A stretch of DNA of 64,000 nucleotides, taken from contig CAIIXF020000006.1 of assembly GCA_903813345.2 (NCBI GenBank), positions 14,452,348 to 14,516,347 on the forward strand, given 5' to 3'. A program made the translations under genes and the position numbers. Below are positions 1 through 10,473 of this stretch, in pieces (position 1 is the stretch's first letter; each line of letters begins with the position of its first letter). Source of the DNA: Owenia fusiformis. Lineage: Eukaryota > Annelida > Polychaeta > Sabellida > Oweniidae. The notes beneath the pieces are model-generated. The model worked only from the letters and a program-made list of their open reading frames with translations. It did no database searches and was not told the DNA's origin.

Positions 1-1022
1 TGCAAAAATAATTTGTATAGATAGTGTACCTTGAACACCATTTTTTATGAATGCTGGGGACTAAAAAGGATAATTTCAAAAGATATAGGTCTGGGAAAGG
101 TTTAAGGCACACTGCGTCGCTATAGAATGAATTGCGCTACTATTTTCACAATTGTATTGATATTTGGTGTCAAATACACATATCTTGGTATATTTGAAGT
201 CCCAAAACGGCTTAGTTTCAGAAATATCCCAAATTTAAATTCAAAAATGACCGTTAGCTCCGCACCCTCCGCTCATTTGCTCCGCACCCAATATTTCCCA
301 CAGGCTCTGTCTGCATAGGGTGTTATTTATCAAGATTGTTCGTGAGACTGCACACAAATTGACATCTCAATTTGTGTGCCAGTTTAATAAGAAACTTGAG
401 ATATACTGACGTCAGCCATGAGTGAATAGGGTAGGTAAATATGTGATTCAACTTAATAGACCATAAACAGAGAGGTTAATTACAGTAAATTGTGATTTAC
501 GTAGATGCAGTTTTATGACGTACCTGTATGTGACTTTTACTCTGAGAGTGCGATTTTTTACCCAGATCGTGCATATTTTGCAAGAGAGTGCAGTCTACTG
601 AGTGCTGTTTGATTACAACCTGTGACAATGGCATTTGCAAAACATGCATTTGCAAAACCCGGCTTAATCACTCCTGAATTGAATATGCTAAATTACCCTT
701 TCCTTTTTTTGGGTGGACAAGTTGTGTTTAAAATGCCAATACCTGGATCTTGAAATACAACCATGTATGGTTCCAAATAATTCCTCAAAAATCAAGATGC
801 GATTTTGAATCTCATACAAATTGTTCATGTTCTTGTGTGTGCTTGAATCTCATTTGAAAATCATCTACAACGTTATCATGAGCTCATATTTGATGTTGGA
901 TATGATATGTGACCTTCACTGACCTTCAAAATGTCAAAAAGTTGAATTCAAGTTTAGGTCAGATGGGTCAGAAAAGATTTAATGGGGTCTGAAAAAGTAA
1001 AAAATGCACCAGGTTTTAGATA
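1..1022. other. Intergenic, no gene seen
   Basis: AT-rich sequence with no credible coding exon. The stretch near 840-960 has TCAAAATCATCTACAA-like and GACCTTCA-rich wording that resembles the tandem repeat at 29125-29430, so it is probably a diverged copy of the same dispersed family. Nothing else is supported. Confidence 0.5.
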
Positions 1023-1024
1023 TA

Positions 1025-1829
1025 CAGGGTGACCCAAAAAAGAACGCTCTAAATAATTTCTCAAATACCTATCCTATCAATCCAATTTTTTATGTGTGTA
1101 CACGAGAATCTTTGGATGATAATTTAATATCAAGTCTGTTGCACAGAATTCGTGCAGATTTTTCTATGAGGTGAGATGAGGTTTTTAAGAATGGCGGTAA
1201 CTGTACGTGTGTGATTGCATTGAACGAAGTTCCAAAATATCGCTCAAAAGGTGCAACCACACTTAAAGATGCAGACTTTCATTTTCAAAAGTGCCTCAAT
1301 TTCAAAAGTGGGTACATTTTTAAAATGGCCATTACAAGAAGAATATTGAATGATTGTAACAAATTTGGTCTCACATCATCATGATAAACCATGTCATCTC
1401 AAATCTTCTCAGCCCTGAGATGCCATGATATAATGAGCTTGATTTGGCGATCCAGGAGAGCCCAAAATTGAGGATTTTTGAGATCTTTCATCCCAGCTCA
1501 TATTTCATCTAATTGGGGTCATAAAACTTGTGTAACTGTGCCTGTTGTTATATCTGCTGTTAAATACAATGCCTATTATGTAATGTTTTGACATTAAGGT
1601 AGATGATTACATGATAACCATCACACTTATTGACAGTTATAACTCTTCCCATCTGATGTGCTCAGATCACAGAATATGCCTCATAATATCAGAGCATGTT
1701 TCAAGTGAAACAGAAAGATGCTATGAGTATCAGAATGGTCTCACATTGTCATCCATAGATTGTAGTTTCTGTGCATGAAAAATGAAGCTGATTACATTTT
1801 GGAGGGTTCTGTTTTTTGGGGTCACCCTG
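1025..1829. mobile_element. Non-autonomous Tc1/mariner-like element
   Basis: The ends are inverted copies: the left begins CAGGGTGACCCAAAAAAG and the right, read on the other strand, begins CAGGGTGACCCCAAAAAAC. Both are flanked by TA (1023-1024 and 1830-1831), the target duplication expected of Tc1/mariner-type transposition. The 805-bp interior has no transposase-like reading frame, so this is a MITE or a decayed deletion derivative. The superfamily call rests on the TA duplication and terminus only. Confidence 0.7.
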
Positions 1830-1831
1830 TA

Positions 1832-2700
1832 AGCATTGTTGGCCTTCAGTGTTAAAAAAGTAGATTTTTCAAATCGGCTATTTTGATTCAAATTTAGGTC
1901 AAATGGGTGACAAAAGACACAATGAAGTCTGAAATGGTAATTTTTAAGAACAGCGGCCAGTGTCATCAAACTAGGTCACAAAAATACAATTTGTGTTTTC
2001 GAAGCTTCTCAATGTTCAAGACAACATACAAATTAATAATTTGACTGGAAATTAGGTTATATATTCCTCTGAATCTAAATATATTAGGAATTGACGATGA
2101 AAATTTCACACCAGTTTTGAGATATTAGAGTTCAAAAACTGAAAAAGGTCAACAGTAAAAGTTTGACGTTCAGTGTAATCAAAGTAGTCACGTCCAGATT
2201 CTCAATGTTTGAGACTACAATTCAATATCTTTGCCTGAAATTTAAAGTAAGCATTCCTTTAAAAGTTCTACACGTATTATTATTATTAGCAATCAGCAAT
2301 CTAATAAAATTTTGCTTCAATTTTGAGATATTAGCGTTCAAAAACTGAAAGGTCAAATTGTCTAAATATTCAAGGTCATATTATAGCTCACTTCAAATCG
2401 AACAAATTATTTTCTGACGATAGTCATCTAAAAGTTGCCAGAAGGTGCCACAAAAGGTCTCAATGTTCAAGATTACAAATCAGTAGCTAAGTTACAAGAC
2501 TTCTAGTTCGGTTATATAGTGGATAGATGGTGTGACTCTAATGGGATGTACCTACGATATCACTGGGAGGTATAGTAATACAAAGACACCGTTTCTTTGT
2601 AACAAGATGGCCAGCCTTTCGGTGATAGATTATCGTACGATATTTTTCTCTCCATTTAAACCGATTCCTCAGATGATTTTCTCTATCATCGTATTACGCT
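1832..2700. other. Intergenic, no gene seen
   Basis: No supported gene. Phrases such as 'gagatattagagttcaaaaactgaaa' type wording recur near 2120 and 2330, pointing to an old degenerate repeat. The short open frames here look like chance. Confidence 0.45.
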
Positions 2701-5382
2701 CACTGGCGTAGCTAGGATTTCTCAAGGGGGGGTGCATGAGGCAAATTTTTCAGATTAATGAGGCAAATTTTTTCTTTCAATGAGGCAAAAAATCGAAAGC
2801 GCGGCAAAAAGTGTCAATGGGACAAAATCTACTCACACATCATGTATAGTGCATAAAGTAACATTCACATCATCTAGATTACTAATATTTCAAACTGATT
2901 TATTTATTAGCCATATCAGATATCACATTGTGATTAACCATTGTGAATAACTATCAAAAACATGACTTAGATATGGTTTATTAAGACATGTTATACTCTT
3001 TTGAACAGCCATAATAATCAAAACTTGTCTCATGACAATGCAGTAAAATACTGAATATTGGCAACTCTTTTTAACCTCTTTATAATTCTTTAAATGGACC
3101 TAACAATGAGTCTTAATCAAAACAAAATTGTATAGATACCATTGCAAGGCTATGTACTCTGTAACAGTAAGTCTCACTGATTTGATACCCCATACTCTGT
3201 TACAGTAAGTCTCACTGATTTGGCACCCCATGGCACCATTGCAATATTATTAAAGATTACATTTCACAAAAAAGCATTTTAAAAGGAAAGGATCAAGATC
3301 TTAAATATCATTTTACAAGGAAATGACATTTTAAATATCATGGCAATTTAATGCAATGCAGTATATGTACAACCTTTAAATACTGAAAATTCCTTTAATT
3401 TGACATCAACTTGAGGATGTTCAATTCAGCCTTGTATTACATACCTAGCGAAGCATTTGTATGGAAGTCAATGGTAAAGTTAGCGAGCTATATCCACCGA
3501 TATTGCCCGATTACCCCGATATAGCCCGCTTACCTCGTTTTGATATTAGATTTCTTTAATAACCATGATAATATCATGACGTCACGTCATTGATACAAAG
3601 TAACCATGGGAACAAAGGCATGTAATACATCAGTTATGTCACTATGACGTGAAATATGCCTTCGTTCTTGCCCAAATATAGAGCCTCCCAAGGTCGGCCG
3701 ATATTGGGAGAACTCAGGCATATTTCACGTCATAGTGACATAACCTCTAAATATAGCTTTTAGATTACAACAAACAAAAAGTCATGTTACATATAACTAA
3801 TGAATTGACTGGTGATATATCAGTCAATGCTAGGACATATTTCTTACTAATATTTTGACAAAACAGTTGACAAAGTTTTCTACAGATATTTTCACTTACA
3901 ATCTGTAACTTGTTACATGTATTGTATGTAAGTAAATAGCACCAACATATTCTAAAGAAACCACCATAATACTGTTGTTTGTTGACTAGTCACATAGTTA
4001 AAGATAGAATCAGATCTATAAGAAGTGACAAAACTACAAAAACAAAAAAATGTATCTCTTACAATCTGTTATAAAACTCCCAAAATATAAATGAAAAGGA
4101 ATGATATGAGCCTGGTAAAATTGAGACAATTTTTTGTAGACAGTGACTTCTTCCTAGATCTGAATCTATCGTTACTCTTCACTCATACAAAAGACTGGTC
4201 AATTTTAACCTCCTTGGATGCAAAAATGCAAATAAATCTGCTACTTTATCCAAAGAAATGTCATGGTCATAGTGAATAAATATCATAGCTAAATCTGAAA
4301 GTCTCTCCTCTGTCATTGTGGTTCTGATCCTGGCAAACGCCTTCAAATGCTGACGCACTTGCCCTGCCTTTAATGAGGTAAATCCCGGGAATATGATTTG
4401 TATATAGATAATCTATATTAAATACAGGAGAGTTCAGCACATGACGAAAGGAAAATAAAGTGAAATAGGCTTAAAAGAATCAGATGTATTGGTTCCATAC
4501 CTATAGAGACACAACTCTGGCGAATATTTTAATAAGTGGCAGTTGTAAAAATACACAATCGTGAAAAGTGAAACTCAGGAATGGGGGAAATATATTTAAG
4601 AGAAAGGGGTGTCAGCTTAGCAGACAACTTTTGAGTGGTTGGCTTCTTCCATATAAATACGCAAAATATGCGAAACATGTTTATTTAAATGTATCTTGTT
4701 AAAAATTGGTGTATGCATCTTGATTATTCATCAACAGAAAAGAGGAGAGAATTTGTAACGAATCCTTCCACCCCCACACTAATAATGGACACGACCACGC
4801 TAACACAGCAATATTCTTCTCAAAAAACTTGAAAATTAATCGTCTTGTTCCTTCTGTTCTGGTTTTTATTTTTTAGTATTTTTACGCTCAAAAAGTAACT
4901 ATTACTTACATTCATCACCTCTACAAATCATCCTCTCACAACTAATCCAAATTATATCGTAATCTGTAGAAATAAATTGGAGCATTTACAGAAGATTTGT
5001 GCTCAACTGTGCTTTTCATTCAGTGTTGAAGGCGGGATAAAATTTCTTGCGCAAATTTGAAAAGGTTGCGCAATACACTAAAAGTATCATGGTCAAATTT
5101 ATTCGCGCAATGCTACAACCGGAAGTTTATGAGAACGAAACATTCTCTCTCTCTCATTTGTAATAGATCTTGGGTATTAATCAGAGTGACATTCCAGGTT
5201 CTCGTATGGAAAGTGGCGTCAAAGCCATGGAGAAAGTGCTACAAATAACTTGAGGCAAAATATTCACGTTTTTTCTGAGGCAAATAAAAAAAAGTGACGA
5301 GTCAAATTTTGTAAAAAGCGACGAGGCAAAACTCAAGGGGGGGTGCAAGCGCACCCGACGCGACCCCCTGGCGACGGCCATG
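2701..5382. mobile_element. Candidate hAT-like non-autonomous element
   Basis: The left end reads CACTGGCGTAGCTAGG, and the right end near 5366-5382 is an imperfect inverted counterpart (CCTGGCGACGGCCATG). Both ends carry a G-run plus 'gggtgc' and, just inside, degenerate GAGGCAAA words (2736-2790 and 5250-5335). ACGCT occurs just outside both ends (2696-2700 and 5383-5387), but the register of an 8-bp duplication is ambiguous. No transposase reading frame was seen in the interior. The termini resemble those of hAT-type MITEs; that assignment is an inference. Confidence 0.45.
3633..3744. repeat. Perfect 29-bp inverted repeat (hairpin)
   Basis: Positions 3633-3661 and 3716-3744 are exact reverse complements over 29 bp, with a 54-bp loop that contains a further short CTCCCAA/TTGGGAG stem. 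The perfect identity of the arms suggests a recent or selected foldback. It lies inside the hAT-like element. Confidence 0.85.
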
Positions 5383-7235
5383 ACGCTGCAAAAGGACCGC
5401 TCCTCACAGCTGGAGACCAGACGCCGCTAAAAGGAGGGACTCTGTATAACAGCAAAAAGTGGTTGTTGAATGTGGCTGGTCGTGTTATCGTTAGTTTGGT
5501 ATTAGCCAATGTCATATTGTGCTATGTTAATTTGTCAATGGGTTGTGTTATGTAATGTTGTAATTATGCCAGTCGAGTGACAGATGATGCACACTCGGAT
5601 AAGGTATGGCGTGGTGCCCCGAGCCGCCAGTGTTGCGTGATGCTGTTGCCGTGTGATTTATGTTGTCTCTGGTTGATGGAAACTGATTGGTATTGGTATA
5701 TATTGGTATCACAATTTGGCTATGTTCTATTGGTCGTGCCTGATTGAGTTGTATAATCCAACGTTGGTTTATGTTCAGTTTGGTTTTGTCAGTTGTGCTG
5801 CCTTGGTTTATCGTCGGGTTGTGCCCAATCGCGTTGTATTAGTTTGACAGTTGGTTGTCACGTTTTTGTTGGTTGTTTGTCTTGCTGTTAGTGTGATGCT
5901 GGTTTGGTACTGAGTTATGCCTTATTGTAATTTGACAATGGATTCTGCTATGTGGTCGGATTGTGTTATGGTCTTGGAACAGGCTGTGTCCAATATGTGA
6001 TTGTTGTTGTCTCCGGTTGGAGAAAATTGGTTGTATATATTGACATCAGAGATGATTATATAAGGTTGGATAATCATGATTTTGCGCTGTCACTACGTAA
6101 CATTATCTCATGATTACGTAATCGTTTCTTTTGTATTAATACTATACAATTACGCAAGCTCTGATCGATAGATAGCCGTCTCCCCATGCCAAAAAGTTTT
6201 GTAATGTTATATTTTATGTAATAAAAGCTATTAAAACGTACACATCTGTTGTATTGGTTGCGCTTGATTTTGTTTTGGTGGTTTGGTGTTGGTTTGTGCA
6301 CAATGCATTGTGTTAATATAGAAATTGTTTGTGATGTGTTTTTTGTTGGTTTTTATTGGGTTGTACCCTATCTGGTTATGTTAGATTGGCAATGGGTTGT
6401 GCTATATTGTGTTGTGTCATCGGTCATCCTCTCGGTTGTGCAAACGGTACGTATCTTTGTATTACGATACCTCTTAATAATAAATATAGGCTGCATTGAT
6501 TATTCATGCTGCTACGTTGACCTTTCAACCCTACGTACCTCGCCGTAGGTCATTAATAAAGTAACACTACATATACTTAATATAATAGTACATGGACTGA
6601 TAGACATATCACGATCGGGCTTTACTGACTACTACTGAAATAATTGAAATACCCTTGGACCAAGGATGCAATAGACATACAAAGAAGCACCGTGCTATTG
6701 ATTGGATTTCCATTACACCAAGCTTCACGATTCATAAATTATTGGCTGGGAAGTACTAAGGGCTGCATAGATGTGGTGAAGAAAAATATACTGCTGCATT
6801 GGCTGGATATATAAGCAATCACAGCCTATAAGCCTGTACATACGATAAGAGGAGCATAGCATAGTCTAGATAGTACCAAGTTGGAATAAACGCACCTAAG
6901 AACGGACCTGTTTACTTCCTAATTGTGAGATTTGGAGTTCGTTAGTCATTTTACAGTCATATAAAGTCATACTGCCACTGTTCGAATTAAAAGGTTACGG
7001 AGGCAAACACACAACATCTGGGTGCAGGCAGGGGTTTCTAAAATTACACATCAGGTATCAAGCTAGTGAGCATACCATAAACTAGGCCATCGATTCCAGC
7101 AGTAATTGTACCCGGGCCATAAACTGTATTTATTGGATCAGAAACTGAAAAGGATTACAACTTTTATTTGCCGGATTTTACAGTACTATAAATGACCTAT
7201 ATACTATACTGTTATATTCAAACGTTCATATAATA
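5383..7235. other. Intergenic, G+T-skewed tract
   Basis: From about 5440 to 6450 the plus strand is strongly enriched in G and T, with recurring words such as TTGTGTTATG, CAATGGGTTGTG and GGTTGT. It reads like a degenerate short-period repeat. The open frames across it are low-complexity and unconvincing as protein. From 6560 to 7235 no gene was seen. Confidence 0.5.
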
Positions 7236-8008
7236 GACCTTAAGGTCTCATGGAAGTTAACAGGAAATGACAAAACAAAAAATGACAAAGCCATGCTGGA
7301 TTTTGAAAATTTTTGGAACCAAGATAACAGAGTTCTGTTTGGACCTCCAGTCAGTTTAACTAGTTCCAAATATCATTTACATGACCAGGAACACAATTGA
7401 AATGGTCAGAATGACCATAAACATGATAAAATAACCTTTTTAGCCCTCTGAAAATGTGGCTGAAAAATAGCTAAAAGTAGGTGCTCAGGAAAGGTCAATG
7501 AACAGAATCTTTTGATTTTTTCAGAATATGTGTCCAATATATTGCTCTAAATGACACAATCTTTGAAATTTTAAAAAATCGTCTGAAACAATAATGGCTG
7601 TAGTAAAAAGGAAAATAGATCGATTTTCAATTCAGTTTTTTTCAATTTTTTCTTTTTCTAAGAATGATATCAAATTTTTTTGAATTGTATCATTTAGAGC
7701 AATATATTGGGCACATTTTCTGAAAAAGTCAAAATATTCTGTTCAGTGACCTTTCCTGAGCACCTACTCTTAGCTATTTTTTAGTCACATTTTCAGAGGG
7801 CTGAAAAGGTTATTCTATCATGTTTATGGTCATTCTGACCATTTCAACTGTGTTCCTGGTCATGTAAATGATATGTGGAACTAGTTAAACTGACTGGAGG
7901 TCCAAACAGAACTCTGTTATCTTGGTTCAAAAAATTTTCAAAATCCAGCATGGCTTTGTCATTTTTTGTTTTGTCACTTCCTGTTAACTTCCATGAGACC
8001 TTAAGGTC
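7236..8008. repeat. Long foldback element with arms of about 330 bp
   Basis: Bases 7236 to about 7573 are matched in inverted orientation by about 7681-8008, with scattered mismatches, around a spacer of about 110 bp. Both outer ends carry GACCTTAAGGTC, itself a palindrome. No coding potential is visible. The structure fits a foldback or long-TIR MITE, and any transcript through it could form a long hairpin. It ends 190 bp before the start codon of the dispanin gene. Confidence 0.85.
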
Positions 8009-8197
8009 ATACTAAAGGTCTAAACTTTTCTTACATACTAGTGAGGCTTTCAATATTATTACGATTAGTTAAGGCTTTCGATAATCTAACGTAGATATAC
8101 AGAGGATTCAGGATTCTATTAAATAGGTCTTCTTATAATCATACAGTAAAGGATCTTTGAAAAATATTGCCGCAAAGGTGTCGTAAAATAAGCAGTC

Positions 8198-10264
8198 ATG
8201 TCTAAAGACGAGAAAGGATACAGCTACCAACCTGCCCCTACATCAGATGCAGCGCCACCCCCAGAATACCCTACAGCTCCCCCACCCTACCCGACACAAT
8301 ATACCCCCCAGCAAGGTGCTCCCTTTGCACAAGGTCCACCAGCTGGGGCTGAAAACAAAGACTACCCACCCGTTGGGAGTCAGTATGGGGCTGCACCACC
8401 GCCGGGGGCTCCGTACCCCCCAGGGCAGCAATATCCTCCAAGCCAACAATATCCTCCAGGCCAACAATATCCTCCAGGGCAACAATATCCACCGGGGCCT
8501 CAGTACCCTCCTGGTACCAAGTATCCAGGGGGACCACCTCCAGGGGTACAATATCCTACAGGACAATATGCACCTCAACATCAGGGTGGTGTATATAATC
8601 CTACCACCCAGCAAGTTGTGGTCACGACACAACCTGTAGGGGGCGTCACAGTGATAACCAATGCGGCACCTCCTAACTATTTGGCCTGGTCCATCTTCAC
8701 CATGTTGTGCTGCTGTTGTTGCATAGGTATGTATCACAAACATGTATCTTCACAAGCATAGATGTTTGGAGAATTGGAGTCCCGGGATTGGAGTCTATCA
8801 TTATGCCCCTCCTGTGGGAAAAACAGGAAATTTCCTGCTGCTTCCCAAAAATAAGCATTATAACAATTCACTTAAGTAGTGAAGTAAAATTAAATGCTAT
8901 AAAAAGTAACACAGCATATTGTTAAATGGAAATAAAGCTAGGGGAAGTTACAAATATGCAAATTAATTTACCCAATCGGCCATTTTGAATGGCACTTCCT
9001 ATGTAAACAAATAATTTTCAATCCCAAATTTTAACATATGTGGGCTATAGTCTGAATATTTTCATTCCAAATTTTAAAAAAATTCAGACTAGAGGATATA
9101 GTCTATTATCCCACCCTAAGTGCTTTATATGATTGTATAATAGCATTGTATAACTGCAATATAAAACCAACACTCATCATATACAACTCTTGAGAACGAT
9201 ATACAACTCCTGGATAGCGTATACAATTCCTGGTCAGCGTATATAACTCTTCAACTTGATATACAACTGCTGAATTTAGATTAACCTTTTAATAATTAAA
9301 GATTAGGGTGGGATAATAAGATCATATAATGGTTGATTCTGTATATCGTTATACTCTCGTGAGTATATTATATATTCACTCGTTCCCTTCAGTCACTCGT
9401 GAATATATCATATACTCACTTGAGTATAAACACGATATACGGAATCAACCATTATATAACCTCATAGTACATCTTGGCTAATAAACAGATGTTATATTAG
9501 ATCATAGAAGGTCGATTTTGTTTTTTCACTAAGTTTATGTTAACCCGCAATTATGAAGTGTCATATCGATAACAAAATAGGCCTAATAGTATTTTAATTT
9601 ACCATATACTCATCACACAATTCTGCTACCAAACTTGCAATATCCTTCGAAGATAATATTGTTCATTCGAAATATCAAATACAGAAGATTGATTTTTAAA
9701 AACAAACATTTTTGAATTTGAACCTGAAAAAATTTGATTGTTTGAATTGAAAAGTGCAATTTCAAACAACAAATATGAATTATCAAACATCCAATTGAAA
9801 ACATTGAACAGAAATTTGAACAAAATTTGGACAAGAAAAATTAAATATCAAACAAAAATTTTAAAATCTAAAAAGACGTTAAAAATGCCATAAGGAAGGG
9901 ATTTTGATTAATAAAATTATGTAATATAATCATATGTAACTATATACACCCGCATGGGTGTCAGTTGTCTGTACAATGGACATTGATATAATTGATGAAT
10001 AAACACCTATGCAAACTGTAATTGATAGAAGGCTTTGATCTGTCACGGATGATGATGTGTTTGTGTTATATCTTTTTAGGTATTGGGGCACTCGTTACAT
10101 CAATTGCTTCTCGAGATGCAGCTAATCAAGGAGATTTCACAAGAGCACAACAGAAGAGTAAAACAGCAAGAACCCTGAACATTGTTGGCTGCATCGTTGG
10201 AGTTTGTTTGTTTGCACTTATCTTTGTATTAAGAGCAGTGGCATTCTCGTCCAATTTTTATTGA
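8198..10264 (+). CDS. CD225/dispanin-family membrane protein
   Basis: Two coding exons, 8198-8726 and 10080-10264, join across a GT-AG intron in the middle of a Gly codon to give 237 residues. The first ~155 residues are Pro/Gln/Tyr-rich, with several QYPPGQ-type repeats at about 75-110. They are followed by a CD225-type core: a half-buried segment (NYLAWSIFTMLCCCCCIG) with a five-Cys run suited to palmitoylation, a polar loop containing RDAANQGDFTRAQQKSKTA, and a C-terminal transmembrane helix at about 208-230. The family includes IFITM, PRRT and SynDIG proteins and acts at plasma or endosomal membranes. The exact subfamily cannot be assigned, so the function (membrane organisation or trafficking) is inferred. 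The ATG is the first in frame. The 3' flank runs into a transposon 210 bp after the stop. Confidence 0.88.
9104..9319. repeat. Small inverted-repeat element with internal 21-bp repeats
   Basis: In the dispanin intron, TATTATCCCACCCTAA near 9105 is the exact reverse complement of TTAGGGTGGGATAATA near 9303. Between them are about five degenerate units of about 21 bp built on GATATACAACTCCTGG (9175-9270). This fits a small MITE with a minisatellite core. No target duplication was recognised. Confidence 0.6.
9324..9457. repeat. Inverted repeat, 25-bp arms
   Basis: 9324-9348 and 9433-9457 are inverted copies with one mismatch. The sequence between them contains further nested complementary TATACTCAC/GTGAGTATA stretches. 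It directly abuts the preceding inverted-repeat element in the same intron. Confidence 0.7.
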
Positions 10265-10473
10265 CTTCAGACAGATCCAATGAAATACCGATATGATTCG
10301 GTCACATTTAAATATGGAGCAAGAAACCTGATATTATATATATTAAATGGTATTGTAATTTCTCTAATATAACAGAGAAAGAAGAAATAGACTTACTCTC
10401 ATAACATAATATTATTAATTTTGATGAACTGATAGACGACACGTAGTGATGATGTACTGGATGTATACAATAC

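Noticed and set aside
6249-6548. 99-codon hydrophobic frame
   Set aside because: It lies in the G+T-skewed tract, which yields Val/Leu/Cys/Trp runs by composition alone.
8243-8743. Long minus-strand frame opposite the dispanin exon
   Set aside because: It is the antisense shadow of the Pro/Gln repeat region; its Trp/Leu-Arg repeats mirror the repeats of the real gene.
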